Shown here piece after piece: positions 1 to 9,319 of a DNA stretch of 64,000 nucleotides. Each line of letters opens with the position of its first letter. Position 1 is the first letter of the stretch. The stretch comes from Archangium violaceum (lineage in GTDB: Bacteria; Myxococcota; Myxococcia; Myxococcales; Myxococcaceae). A program made the position numbers and the translations under genes. The stretch is from the NCBI RefSeq assembly GCF_016887565.1, contig NZ_CP069396.1, forward strand, positions 1,453,001-1,517,000, given 5' to 3'. The notes below the pieces were generated by a model that was not told the origin of the DNA, did no database searches, and saw only the letters and a list, made by a program, of their open reading frames with translations.

Positions 1-2371
1 CGCCCATGTTCCAGTTGCCCTCCGCCAGCAGCAGGCCCGCGCTGGTCCGGCCGTTCCACCGGTACGTCCGGCTCCCGGGCTGCGCTGGCCCCTGGTTCGC
101 CGTGTAGCGCGTCCCCGCCATCGAGCCCAGGTACCAGTCCGCCAGCGGCTGGCCCACCTTGAAGCTCACGTCCACCGACTCGCGGCCGTTGGCCTGCGTC
201 CCGATGAAGAGGTCCGCCAGCCGCAGCTCGCTCACCGGCAGCCGGTGCACGAAGAAGAACGGCACCCGGTAGCTGTCGCTCGGGTCCTCGGTGTTGGTGA
301 AGCGCAGGTAGCCCTCGTACTCGCCCGCGGCGGCCACCGCGGGGTCCACCGAGACCGACAGGCCCACCTCCACCGCGCTCCCGTCCGTGCTCACCTGGGT
401 GACGCTCGACGCCGCCGTCACGCCGGGCCAGCTCTTGAGCAGCTCCGCCCGCACCTGGTAGCCGCGGCCAGCGGCCCTCGGGGTGACGGTGAGCGTGCGC
501 GTGGCGCTGTATCCACCCTCCGGCGTCAGCATGCCGAAGCTGAGGCTCCCCGGCGCGATGGAGACGGCGGGCGCGAGGGCCCGGGACAGGTCCACGAAGC
601 CCGAGCCCTGCTCGATGGTGCGGTAGCTGTCACCCGTCAGCGTGGCGAGGTTCCCGGCGGTGTTCATCAGCGCGGTCTTCACCTGGAGGGGCGTCCACTC
701 GGGGTGCGCCTGCCTCAGCAGCGCCGCCGAGCCGGCGATGTGCGGGGACGCCATCGAGGTGCCGGAGAGGGACGCGTAGCCGGTGGCGCTGATGGCGAAG
801 GGCACCGCGGCGACGATGGCGGTGCCGGGCGCGCTGACGTCCGGCTTCATGAGGAGATCCGGCGTGGGCCCGCGCGAGCTGCCCGAGTTCATCTGCGGGC
901 CCGGGTTGAAGTCGTTGACGACGACGAGCGGGTTGGCGAGCACCTTGCGCCCGTTGGCGTAGGACAGTGTGAAGCTCGGCAGCCCCAGGGCGGCGGTGGT
1001 GAAGTCCGTGGCGCGGGCGGCGTCGTTATAAAGGAGGATGCCCGCGGCCCCGGCCGCCGCCGCCTGGTTGGCCTTGTTGACGAAGGACACGTCCCCCGTC
1101 CCGCCACGCTGGGCGATGACGAGCTTGCCCACCACGCTCTTGCCCGCGTAGTCCGAGGGCGCGTTGCCATAGCCCACGTCCACCACCTGCAGGTGGGTGC
1201 CGAGCAGCGACGCCGGGAAGGACGTGCCGTAGGAGCCGCCCAGCAGCGCCTCGCCCGTGGCCGCCAGGGTCGTGCGCGGGTAGCGCGCCGCTCGCGCGTC
1301 CGAGTTGCCCACGCCAATGGTGTCCGGCGTGGCCGCATACACGCCCGTGGTGTACGTGCCCGGCCCGTTGTTGCCGTTGGAGTTGGTGACCACGACGCCC
1401 GCGCGGACGGCGTTGGCCACCATCTCGCCCCAGAGGTTGTTGGCCTGTGCATACGTGGTGCCCAGTCCGAGGCTCATGTTGGCCACGTCCGCACCCTGGG
1501 CCACCGCGTAGTCCAGGCCCGCCATCACCGCCGACAGGTTGCTCGACTTCCCGCTGGTGCTCGTGCCCAGCACCCGGATGGCCAGCAGCTTCGCCCCGGG
1601 CGCCACGCCCTTGAGGCCCGCCGCCGTCGCCGCCACGTGCGTGCCGTGGTAGTCCTCCGGGGCCTCCTGTGGATCCGCGTCGAGGTCCACGAAGTCATAG
1701 CCCCCCTGCACCTTGCACCCCGCGCCCAGGCACCCGCCCAGGTCCGGGTGGGTGTAGTCCACTCCGTCATCCAGGATGGCCACCAGCATGCCCTCGCCCC
1801 GGTAGCCCCGCGCCCAGAGGGCCGGTGCGCCAATGGCTGGCACGCTCTCGGTGAGCTCGGGCGCGGGCGCCGGCGCGTCCGTGTCCTCCTTCAGCCCCTG
1901 CTCCCTCACCACCTCCGCGTCGGGATAGATGCCCACCACCCCGGGCAGCGAGGCGATCAGCGCCAGCTGGTCCGCGGGCACCCTGAGGGCGAAGCCGTTG
2001 AGCGCCTCCTCGTACACGTGGCGCGGACCGCCCTTGAGCCCCAGTCGCGCCAGCTCGCCGATGATGCGCCCTCGCTCGCCCCGGACCTTCTCCCGCTGCG
2101 CTCGCCGCGCCCCCTCCGCGATGGCCTGGCCCCGGTTCTTGTAGGCCGCCGCATGCGCCGCCACCGGCTCCGACGCCAGCTTCACGATGACGGACACCGG
2201 CTCGCTGGAGCCGAGCTCGAACGCCGAGAGCTGCTCTCTCAGCGCCTGCGGTGGCTCCGGAATCCGGCGCGCCTCGGACGGCGCCGCCGACGCGGAGTGG
2301 GCCATGAGCACGAGCGTGGACAGCAGCCGGGAGCCCCTGCGGAGCCTCCTCGGGGTAGGGCGGGTCTTCAC
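1..2371 (-). CDS. Subtilisin-like S8 serine peptidase, secreted, C-terminus cut by window edge
   Basis: The gene runs off the left edge; about 790 codons are visible. The start is a GTG at 2371 preceded by GGAGAG; the product opens with a basic signal peptide (KTRPTPRRLRRGSRLL, then a hydrophobic stretch to ASA). An I9-like propeptide (about residues 45-150) precedes the S8 domain. The catalytic triad is visible: Asp201 in ILDDGVD, His242 in YHGTHVAAT and Ser539 in SGTSMASPH. A PA (protease-associated) insertion lies at roughly residues 370-450, and a beta-sandwich region follows the catalytic domain. This matches large extracellular myxobacterial proteases used in predation or nutrient scavenging; that role is inferred. 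Confidence in family is high, substrate unknown. Confidence 0.93.
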   Translation of the reverse strand, partial: MKTRPTPRRLRRGSRLLSTLVLMAHSASAAPSEARRIPEPPQALREQLSAFELGSSEPVSVIVKLASEPVAAHAAAYKNRGQAIAEGARRAQREKVRGERGRIIGELARLGLKGGPRHVYEEALNGFALRVPADQLALIASLPGVVGIYPDAEVVREQGLKEDTDAPAPAPELTESVPAIGAPALWARGYRGEGMLVAILDDGVDYTHPDLGGCLGAGCKVQGGYDFVDLDADPQEAPEDYHGTHVAATAAGLKGVAPGAKLLAIRVLGTSTSGKSSNLSAVMAGLDYAVAQGADVANMSLGLGTTYAQANNLWGEMVANAVRAGVVVTNSNGNNGPGTYTTGVYAATPDTIGVGNSDARAARYPRTTLAATGEALLGGSYGTSFPASLLGTHLQVVDVGYGNAPSDYAGKSVVGKLVIAQRGGTGDVSFVNKANQAAAAGAAGILLYNDAARATDFTTAALGLPSFTLSYANGRKVLANPLVVVNDFNPGPQMNSGSSRGPTPDLLMKPDVSAPGTAIVAAVPFAISATGYASLSGTSMASPHIAGSAALLRQAHPEWTPLQVKTALMNTAGNLATLTGDSYRTIEQGSGFVDLSRALAPAVSIAPGSLSFGMLTPEGGYSATRTLTVTPRAAGRGYQVRAELLKSWPGVTAASSVTQVSTDGSAVEVGLSVSVDPAVAAAGEYEGYLRFTNTEDPSDSYRVPFFFVHRLPVSELRLADLFIGTQANGRESVDVSFKVGQPLADWYLGSMAGTRYTANQGPAQPGSRTYRWNGRTSAGLLLAEGNWNMG

Positions 2372-2473
2372 GTGTTTCTCTCCTTCGTCGCCGGACGGGG
2401 CCGTCAGCGGCGGCGAGGAGTGTAGAAGTATGAGACCCTGGAAATAAAGCAGCCCTGGTGGAAAATTACCGCG

Positions 2474-2782
2474 CTACCGCCACTCTCCGTTGGCGCAGAT
2501 CGCTTGGCAATCCGTACTGGCCGCGCATGACTTGCCCGCCAACGGCCCGAAATCGCAGACCCCGTTGACCCTGCTCGTGCACCGGGCCACTCCTCCGGTG
2601 CTTCCGAAGACGTAGCCCTCCGGGTACTCCACCGTGTTGTAGGTGCAGGTCTTCGCGGTCCCGTCCTCCGTGGGCGTCTCGTCGATCGGTGTGTTGTTGC
2701 CCGGCTCTGGCTCGGCATTGCAGCCGGTGAGCAGGGGAAGACCCAGGACGACCGCCAACAGGCATCGGGCAAGGATTCGCAC
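2474..2782 (-). CDS. Small Cys-rich lipoprotein, unknown function
   Basis: A 102-residue product. I chose the GTG at 2782 (VRILARCLL...) because AAGAGGA sits 9 nt upstream and the signal peptide then begins at once; an ATG at 2848 would add a basic N-terminus, and the longest open frame runs back into a palindromic repeat. The hydrophobic stretch ends in a lipobox (LLTGC), predicting export and lipidation. The mature part has six cysteines, suggesting a small disulfide-rich fold (Cys pairs around TCTYN, ARCTS, NGVCD, KSCAA, DCQAIC). No family recognised. Confidence 0.7.
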   Translation of the reverse strand: MRILARCLLAVVLGLPLLTGCNAEPEPGNNTPIDETPTEDGTAKTCTYNTVEYPEGYVFGSTGGVARCTSRVNGVCDFGPLAGKSCAASTDCQAICANGEWR

Positions 2783-2924
2783 GGCTGATGTCCTCTTGCG
2801 GCTCGATGCGGCTCGCCGCCTCGCGTGGATGGCCTTCGTGAATCTCATCCGCCTCCGGCTCACGGGCCAGGGTGGAGCCGGCCCGGGCGCACGGTGGCGC
2901 ACAGAGGGGCCAGGGGGGCGTAGA

Positions 2925-3016
2925 CCCTCACCCCGGCCCTCTCCCAGAGGGAGAGGGTGCTCGGAACCCGAGGGACTCGATACCCTCACCCCGTCCCTCT
3001 CCCAGCGGGAGAGGGG
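2925..3016. repeat. Palindromic intergenic repeat, two inverted-core copies in tandem
   Basis: Two copies of a CCTCACCCCG-type motif followed by CCCTCTCCC/GGGAGAGGG hairpin arms (first copy 2925-2957, second 2983-3016, the latter with a CGC-type loop). They lie between proS and the small lipoprotein gene, both on the minus strand. The same element occurs at 13846, 40668 and 63650. The second copy shares an extra tail (GGGTATCGAG...GGGTT, reverse strand) with the copy at 63650. Could act as transcript-end hairpins or be a mobile REP-like element. Confidence 0.85.
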
Positions 3017-3040
3017 TGGTCGTTCCTTGGGGGTCGCTCC

Positions 3041-4474
3041 TTAATACGCCTTCGAGAAGACGATCCGGCCCGGCGACGGCTCGCCCGTCACCACGCACTT
3101 GCCCGCCTCCTGCTTCAGCGCGAACGGACGGTTGCGCGTCGTCAGCCCCGTCTCCTCCTTGATCCGCGCCTCCACCTTCGCGTCCCCGTTCCAGTGCGCC
3201 AACAGGAACCCCGCGTCCGCCTTCTCCTTCATCTCCTCGTAGCTGTTCACCTCGAAGGTGTGCGAGTCCCGGAAGCTCTTCGCCTTCTCGAACAGCGACT
3301 TCTGCATCTGCTCCAGCATCTCCTGCGCCTTCCCCACCGCCTGGTCCAGCTGGATGAACTCCTTCTGCCGCGCATCCCGCCGCACCATCACGCACGAGCC
3401 CTTCGCCAGATCCTTCGGCCCCAGCTCCACACGCAGGCACGTGCCCACCAGCTCGTGCTCGTTGTACTTGAAGCCCGGGCTCTTCGTGTCGTCGTCGTCC
3501 ACCACCACGCTCAGGCCCGCCTTCCTCAGGTCCGCCGCCAGCGCGTGCGTCTTCTCCAACACCTGCGTCTTCTCCGCCTCCGTCGCCTTGCCCGCGATGG
3601 GAATCACCACCACGTGCGTCGGCGCCAGCCTCGGCGGCACGATGAGCCCCGCGTCATCCGAGTGCGTCATGATCAGACCGCCAATGAGGCGCGTCGACAC
3701 GCCCCACGACGTCTGCCACACGTGGTGCTGCTTGCCGTCCCGACCCTGGAACATCGTGTCGAAGGCCTTGGCGAAGTTCTGCCCCAGGTTGTGGCTCGTG
3801 CCCGCCTGCAGCGCCTTCTTGTCCTGCATCATCGCCTCGATGCTGTAGGTGCGCAGCGCGCCGGCGAACTTCTCCGACTCCGTCTTGCGCCCCGTCATCA
3901 CCGGCATCGCCATGTAGTCCTCGGCGAACTTCCGGTAGACCTCCAGCATCTGCAGCGTCTCCTTCTCCGCGTCGTCCTCCGTCTCGTGGCAGGTGTGACC
4001 CTCCTGCCAGAGGAACTCGGTGGTGCGCAGGAACAGCCGCGTGCGCATCTCCCAGCGCATCACGTTCGCCCACTGGTTGATGAGCAGCGGCAAGTCCCGG
4101 TAGCTCTGGATCCACTTGGCGAAGCTGCGGTTGATGATGGTTTCCGACGTGGGCCGGATGACGTAGGGCTCCTCCAGCTTGGCCCCGCCCGCGTGCGTCA
4201 CCACCGCCAACTGCGGGTTGAAGCCCTCGACGTGCTCGGCTTCCTTCTTCAGGTAGCTCTCGGGGATGAGCAGCGGGAAGTAGGCGTTCTTGTGCCCCAG
4301 GTCCTTGAACATCTTGTCCAGGACGCGCTGCATGTTCTCCCAGATGGCATAGCCATTGGGCCGGATGACCATGCAGCCCTTCACGTCCGAGTAGTCGGCG
4401 AGCTTCGCCTTCTGGACCAGGTCCACGTACCACTCGGAAAAGCCCTTCTCGCGCGGTGCCAGCTTCTCGGCCAT
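3041..4474 (-). CDS. proS: Prolyl-tRNA synthetase, archaeal/eukaryotic-like short type
   Basis: The 477-residue product charges tRNA-Pro with proline in the cytoplasm. Class II synthetase features are visible: the motif 2 region (around RPTSETII ... [21 protein letters not shown], shown in pieces), motif 3 (GVSTRLIGG), then an anticodon-binding domain (VVVIPI...). Length and the absence of an inserted editing domain between motifs 2 and 3 mark the archaeal-like (type 3) ProRS rather than the long E. coli type. The protein ends in a C-terminal tyrosine (SKAY), characteristic of this subgroup. It is 73 bp downstream of pilY1 on the same strand. Start ATG 4474 gives the usual [13 protein letters not shown]-terminus. 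Confidence 0.97.
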   Translation of the reverse strand: MAEKLAPREKGFSEWYVDLVQKAKLADYSDVKGCMVIRPNGYAIWENMQRVLDKMFKDLGHKNAYFPLLIPESYLKKEAEHVEGFNPQLAVVTHAGGAKLEEPYVIRPTSETIINRSFAKWIQSYRDLPLLINQWANVMRWEMRTRLFLRTTEFLWQEGHTCHETEDDAEKETLQMLEVYRKFAEDYMAMPVMTGRKTESEKFAGALRTYSIEAMMQDKKALQAGTSHNLGQNFAKAFDTMFQGRDGKQHHVWQTSWGVSTRLIGGLIMTHSDDAGLIVPPRLAPTHVVVIPIAGKATEAEKTQVLEKTHALAADLRKAGLSVVVDDDDTKSPGFKYNEHELVGTCLRVELGPKDLAKGSCVMVRRDARQKEFIQLDQAVGKAQEMLEQMQKSLFEKAKSFRDSHTFEVNSYEEMKEKADAGFLLAHWNGDAKVEARIKEETGLTTRNRPFALKQEAGKCVVTGEPSPGRIVFSKAY

Positions 4475-4547
4475 CTGCTCGGAATCCTTCGAAAATGTGT
4501 GAGGGCCGTTGCCTACGCTGGCCCCCGCCGGAAATCAATGGCCGCGG

Positions 4548-7500
4548 CTACTCGCAGCGGTTCGCCTCGTGCCGGCAGTCATGGCCGGAACGGTCCAGCT
4601 CCAGCTGGTAGAGGGACTGGAGGGCCTCGTTCTCCAGGGACACCCCCACCCGCCGGGGGCCTGTCCCCGGCTCGTTCAGGATGATGTCCACCCTCTCCAG
4701 GGTCCGCTGGGGCGCGGGGTCGGCCGGGGCCGCCACCACGTCCCGCTTGCTGAAGCGCCGCCAGGTGCCGCTCCCGCTACCCCCGGCCGCCGCCGTGTAG
4801 AAGCCCTCGGCGCAGTTGGCCGCCCCTCCCACGAAGCCCGCCTGGTAGACGCGCGCGCTGTGGTTGCCCGAGGCCGAGCACATGCCGCTGGCCGCCCCGG
4901 CCTCGAAGCTGTTCCACACCACGCACCCGTTGACGATGGCCGTGCCGCTGCCCGTCTGCTCGCGGGAGGCCCCGTACCGCACGTACCAGCCCGCCTCCAG
5001 GGAACCGGCTTCCTTCGCCCCCGTCGTCACCTGCCCGTTGGCGTCGAACTGGGACACGTCCATCAGCTTGTCGTCCGTCAGCAGGCCCGCCTCGTACGTG
5101 GAGGCCTCCATGTCGGTGTCGAAGGTGCGTGCCTTCTTCACCCCGTAGCTCCAGAAGCCGTAGAAGCGGTGGGGGCTGGTGGCCGGCAGTGGCTTTGTCG
5201 CCGCGAGCTGCGTCCAGTCGTTCCTCGTCACCCGGCAGCCCCAGGACGTGCCCGTGCCATCGCAGGTGTACTCCACCTGGCCCGAGGCACTCGCCGTACA
5301 CCCGTTCTTCGCGTCGTAGTCCCAGGCCAGTGACACCTTCGTCGCGCCGCAGGTCGCACCGGCCGTGTCCGGCGGGGTCGCACGACTGGTGTACGCGTAG
5401 TCGTCATAAGTGGTGGTGGAGCTCCAGGCCGTCGAGCCCCCGCGCTCCACGGTGACGGTCTGGCTCGCCCGGCAGCCGAGCTGCGCGCACCCCAGCGGGT
5501 TGGAGAGCCGGCACGTCGTCCCTCCGCTCTCCGCGAGGTTGTAGCGGTCCCCCGTGCCCACGAAGGTGCGCAGGTAGCCCGTGTCCGGCTGCACCGTGTT
5601 GGAGGTCATGTAGCTGAAGGAGGGCCGCACCGTGTCCGGGCCCGAGGCCTTCACCTGGAAGGCGCGGGCCGCGAACCAGTTGCCCACCCGTCCCTCCGGC
5701 GTGCGCTCCCCGGGCTCCCAGAAGCGCACCGTCCATACCTGGCCGCCGTAGTCCGCCACCGTCGCGGTGTCGAAGAGCAGGTCCCCATCCGGCTTCGAGC
5801 TGAGCTCGCCGCCGATGTCCATCATCGCCACGCTGGCCGCGAAGGGATGGCGCAGGTGCTCGGAGCGCGCGCTCCCGTCGCCGTGGAAGAAGCTCCACAG
5901 CGTCTCGCCCGTCTTCATGTCCACCATGGCCAGGCCCCGGCCCCGGCTGAGCGAGCGGTCATAGCCACCATTGAGGAACACGACCCACTCCTCCCGGGCC
6001 GCCTTGCCATCCACGCTCCAGGGTCCCTCCGGGTCCGCCAGGGCCACGGGTCCGATGGGCGGAGGACGGGGCGCGAAGTGGCCATCGCTCTCGCCCAGTT
6101 GCAGCGCGAGCGCGTCGCACGGCTGGGGCCACATCCACAGGAAGTCCCCCTTCTGGTTCGGCGCGCGCCCCGGCTGATTCGCGCCCGGGCTGGGCAGCAG
6201 CGCCGTCAGGTCCAGCGCGAAGCGGTGCACCCCGCCCGTGCCCGAGCCCACCACGGCCACGGTGCGGAACTCGCTGGCCTGCTTCACTCCGTCCGCCACC
6301 GCGTCTCCGGCTGTCCCCACGCCGTCCAGCCAGACCTCGCGCACCATGGGCGTGCCGTCCACGAACCAGCCATGCTTGCCCAGCTTGGGCAGCAGCTTCG
6401 GCAACAGGTCCGGCGGGACGAAGGCCCAGAGCTCCTCGCCCGTGCCCTCGTCGTGCTGGGTCAGCCCGGTGAGCGGGTCCTCCCCCGAGCGGCGCCCGTT
6501 GTGGATGGCGTGCAGCATGCCGCCGTTGGAGCCCACCAGCACCACCCGGTCGCGCTCCTTGTGGAGCGACACGTACTCGTCATACGCGTCGTGCGTGCGG
6601 CCCGTGCCCGGCTCCTCGTACTGTTTCCGCTCCGTGCGGCCGGCGAAGAGCGTCTGCAGGCACTGCTGCGAGAAGCCGCAGAAGGCTCGGGGCATGGGGG
6701 GCTCCACGTTCTGCGGCGCCGAGTGGAAGATGTCGTGCAGCAGGAAGGGCCGGTCGAAGTCGCGCCGGGCCTTGTCCGGGTTCAGCACGTCCGCGCCCCG
6801 GTAGTAGCGGATGACGGCGCGGGCGCAGTCGTCCGGCCCCAGCTTCTCGCCGGCCACCGTGCACCCGCCGTCGCCGATGCCCAGGGACTCGCGCAGGAGG
6901 GCGGCGTTCGCCTCGGTGAATTCCACCGGCGTGTCGTTGGCGTCGAGGCGCCCGTCCGGGTTCCCCTGGGGGCCCCCATTGTCCACGAGGGTGTAGAGGT
7001 CGCGCGTCTTCCACCGCTGGGTCGGCGCCGCCGTGGCCTTGAGCTTCTGGCCCGCCTCCCAGAAGGGCCTCGCCGGTTGCAGCCGGTCCTTCACCTTCAC
7101 GAAGTCGCCCAGCTCGTCCTCCACCACGGCGTCGCCGTCCGCGTCGATGAGGTGGACGTCCTCGCAGTCCTTGTCCCCGTTGAGGTCCTTCGGGTCCGAG
7201 CCGCTGGCCGCCTGCTCCGGCGCGCAGCCGAGCAGCAGCTCCGAGGCGAGCTTGTAGCGGTACAGGTAGCCGCGCCACGGCTCGTCCCGGTCCCGGCCTG
7301 GACGCAGGCGGGGCACCAGCGTGCCCCCCGCGCCGCTCAGCTGCATGCCGGACACGGACGCCGTCGCGAAGGACGTGGCGCGCCGGTCCACGTTGGCGAT
7401 GATGTCCTGCAGCGCCTTCCTCAGCCCCGCGCCATCATTGGCCGAGTGGTAGAGCCCGCCTCCCACGCGCGCGGCGTTCTTGAGGATGTTGGCGTTCACC

Positions 7501-8783
7501 CCGAAGCCGATGGCGTGGATGGTGAGGCTCTGCTGGCCGCCGGTGTCGAAGTCGCCCACCACGGCCGGGTTGCCGCGCTGCAGGTCCTGCGTGGCGAGCA
7601 GCTTCGCCACGTCATCCAGCTTGTGCTGCGCGTCCTCCGGGCACGGCTCCGTCGCGGGACACGTCACCGGGCCGCCGTTGAGGCGTTCGAGGGCGGCGGC
7701 CGGGACGTGGTCGTCGGCGCTCGGCTCGCCGTCCGTGACGATGACGATGGAGGTGGCCTGGCAGCCCCAGCACCAGCTGCGCTCGGGGCGGGCGAGGGCC
7801 GCGTTCTGGAAGCCACTCTTGAGGTAGCTGGCGTCGAAGCCGAAGGTGTCCGTGTAGAGGCTGTTGTCCGAGGAGAAGTACTGCCCGAGATTGAGCAGCG
7901 ACTCGGCCAGCGGGGTGGCGGCCTTGAAGCGCAGCGCGTCCACCGCGGCCAGGTAGTGGGTGCGCGCGGTCTCGAAGGCGTTGGGGTCCGCGCGGAGCTG
8001 GTCGCACGTGGGGCCCTGCGGCAGGGACATCAGCGCGCCGTGCACCGTGTTGTCCGCGTCGAAGGAGCTGAGGCCCACGCGCACCCGCCGCATGTCCTTC
8101 AGGATGGACTTGAGCGTGGCCTTGGCCGTCACGTACTTGGGCGGGTTGAAGTTGAGGAAGCGGCCCGTGAAGACGTAGGTGAGGCGCCTCGGATCGTTCC
8201 CTGGCTTCGAGCCCGTGGCCCCCGGCCGCTTGTAGAAGCCCTTCTGCTGGAGGCACGAGAGGCACGCGTCGTAGCCCACCCGCGTCGGGTCGCTGGACGC
8301 CGGGTGCTGGTACGCGCAGGCGTCCTCCTTCGAGTTCCACTGGAAGGCCGGAGCGTTGAGGTCCTCCCAGAACATGTACGCGTAGAGCTTGTCGTCGCTG
8401 AACAGGGTGGGGTGGTCCGGGTCCGGCACCGGGTAGGCGACGTTCGGGTTCCACCCATTGGCGGCCTCCACCGCGAGCAGGTCCGGCTGCGTGCAACCAT
8501 CCCCGGAGGCGAAGAAGGCCTCGTGGTTGCCCTCGTCCACCTGGGGCAGCTCGCGCATGGAGGCCGAGGTGTCGATGAGGAAGTGCACGTTGGGCGGCGT
8601 GCTCTCGCTCGTGAAGAAGCGCTCGTCGCCGGTGAGGTCCTCACCGCGCAGGGCCTCGGCGGCCAGCGAGGTGGTGAGCTGGCAGCAGGCGGCCTTCGGC
8701 GTGGACTCCTCCGGACGGGCGAGCGCGGGAGCGAGCAGGAGCGCGGTGATGGACACGCGGCGGAGATGGCTCCAGGCATTCAT
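4548..8783 (-). CDS. pilY1: PilY1-like type IV pilus tip adhesin with vWA domain and C-terminal propeller
   Basis: A 1411-residue exported protein and the last gene of the minor pilin operon. The ATG at 8783 is preceded by CGAGGA and opens a signal peptide (MNAWSHLRRVSITALLLAPALA). A von Willebrand A-like domain follows, with MIDAS motif DTSAS at residues 71-75 and VTDGEP further on. Asp/Asn-rich loops around 6.9-7.2 kb (DADGDAVVED; DGRLDANDTP) look like calcium sites. The C-terminal half has the features of the PilC/PilY1 quinoprotein-like beta-propeller (LVGSNGGMLHAIHNG, FVPPDLLPKL). PilY1 primes pilus assembly together with minor pilins and contacts surfaces at the pilus tip (family knowledge). 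It follows pilX by 19 bp. Confidence 0.92.
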   Translation of the reverse strand: MNAWSHLRRVSITALLLAPALARPEESTPKAACCQLTTSLAAEALRGEDLTGDERFFTSESTPPNVHFLIDTSASMRELPQVDEGNHEAFFASGDGCTQPDLLAVEAANGWNPNVAYPVPDPDHPTLFSDDKLYAYMFWEDLNAPAFQWNSKEDACAYQHPASSDPTRVGYDACLSCLQQKGFYKRPGATGSKPGNDPRRLTYVFTGRFLNFNPPKYVTAKATLKSILKDMRRVRVGLSSFDADNTVHGALMSLPQGPTCDQLRADPNAFETARTHYLAAVDALRFKAATPLAESLLNLGQYFSSDNSLYTDTFGFDASYLKSGFQNAALARPERSWCWGCQATSIVIVTDGEPSADDHVPAAALERLNGGPVTCPATEPCPEDAQHKLDDVAKLLATQDLQRGNPAVVGDFDTGGQQSLTIHAIGFGVNANILKNAARVGGGLYHSANDGAGLRKALQDIIANVDRRATSFATASVSGMQLSGAGGTLVPRLRPGRDRDEPWRGYLYRYKLASELLLGCAPEQAASGSDPKDLNGDKDCEDVHLIDADGDAVVEDELGDFVKVKDRLQPARPFWEAGQKLKATAAPTQRWKTRDLYTLVDNGGPQGNPDGRLDANDTPVEFTEANAALLRESLGIGDGGCTVAGEKLGPDDCARAVIRYYRGADVLNPDKARRDFDRPFLLHDIFHSAPQNVEPPMPRAFCGFSQQCLQTLFAGRTERKQYEEPGTGRTHDAYDEYVSLHKERDRVVLVGSNGGMLHAIHNGRRSGEDPLTGLTQHDEGTGEELWAFVPPDLLPKLLPKLGKHGWFVDGTPMVREVWLDGVGTAGDAVADGVKQASEFRTVAVVGSGTGGVHRFALDLTALLPSPGANQPGRAPNQKGDFLWMWPQPCDALALQLGESDGHFAPRPPPIGPVALADPEGPWSVDGKAAREEWVVFLNGGYDRSLSRGRGLAMVDMKTGETLWSFFHGDGSARSEHLRHPFAASVAMMDIGGELSSKPDGDLLFDTATVADYGGQVWTVRFWEPGERTPEGRVGNWFAARAFQVKASGPDTVRPSFSYMTSNTVQPDTGYLRTFVGTGDRYNLAESGGTTCRLSNPLGCAQLGCRASQTVTVERGGSTAWSSTTTYDDYAYTSRATPPDTAGATCGATKVSLAWDYDAKNGCTASASGQVEYTCDGTGTSWGCRVTRNDWTQLAATKPLPATSPHRFYGFWSYGVKKARTFDTDMEASTYEAGLLTDDKLMDVSQFDANGQVTTGAKEAGSLEAGWYVRYGASREQTGSGTAIVNGCVVWNSFEAGAASGMCSASGNHSARVYQAGFVGGAANCAEGFYTAAAGGSGSGTWRRFSKRDVVAAPADPAPQRTLERVDIILNEPGTGPRRVGVSLENEALQSLYQLELDRSGHDCRHEANRCE

Positions 8784-8802
8784 GGGGGGATTCCTCGGGG
8801 GG

Positions 8803-9315
8803 TTACTGCAAGCCGACACGGACGACGAACTCGACCTCGCGCTCGGGGCCGCCGGGGTACTCCTGGCAGAGGGCCGTGACGGAGTACCAGTAGGCGCCCT
8901 CGGTCGCGTCGCCGAGGGTGTTGCTGATGTCGCGGGCCGAGTCGCGCGAGGCGCCCACGGCATTGGCGGGCAGGCGCTCCACGTTCGTCAGCGTGGGGGC
9001 GGGCGCGTCCCCCGGAGCGGGTGCCGCGGGCGTGCCGGTGAAGTGACCCGCGCGGATGATGCCCTGGCCATACGCATCGGCGAGCTGCACCTGGGCGGCG
9101 CTGCCCGGGGTGAGCACCCGCAGGCGCGCGAGGAACAGGTTGCGAGCCGCCTGGGTGCAGGCCGAGAGCGCGTCGTCGCGCGTCTGGAGCACCGCGGCGT
9201 TGCGCTCGGTGCCGGTGAAGGTGATGGCCCCCGCCACCAGCAGGGTGGCGAGGACCACGACGAGGAGCGCCATCACGAGGGCCATTCCCCTCGGGGCCGT
9301 GGAACGGGGACGCAT
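8803..9315 (-). CDS. pilX: PilX-like minor pilin (prepilin)
   Basis: 170 residues. A short basic leader (RPRSTAPRG) is followed by MALVMALLVVVLATLLVAGA, a PilX N-terminus in which a Met follows the Gly cleavage site instead of Phe. The rest is a pilin-like globular domain with few cysteines. GGAGG stands 7 nt before the ATG and overlaps the end of pilW (4-bp gap). Minor pilins form the priming complex with PilY1 in the inner membrane/periplasm and end up at the pilus tip. Identification rests on leader, size and place in the operon. Confidence 0.85.
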   Translation of the reverse strand: MRPRSTAPRGMALVMALLVVVLATLLVAGAITFTGTERNAAVLQTRDDALSACTQAARNLFLARLRVLTPGSAAQVQLADAYGQGIIRAGHFTGTPAAPAPGDAPAPTLTNVERLPANAVGASRDSARDISNTLGDATEGAYWYSVTALCQEYPGGPEREVEFVVRVGLQ

Positions 9316-9319
9316 GGGC

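Noticed and set aside
245-2425. Very long open frame on the plus strand opposite the S8 protease
   Set aside because: It is a shadow of high-GC coding DNA: the translation is Arg/Ala/His-rich without domains, while the minus strand encodes a full catalytic triad.
2925-3016. CRISPR-like repeats
   Set aside because: Only two imperfect copies with palindromic cores and no spacers of regular length; they belong to a dispersed hairpin family.
5847-8879. 1010-codon plus-strand open frame opposite pilY1
   Set aside because: Antisense shadow with low-complexity Arg/Val/Leu/His composition; the minus strand encodes a recognisable PilY1.
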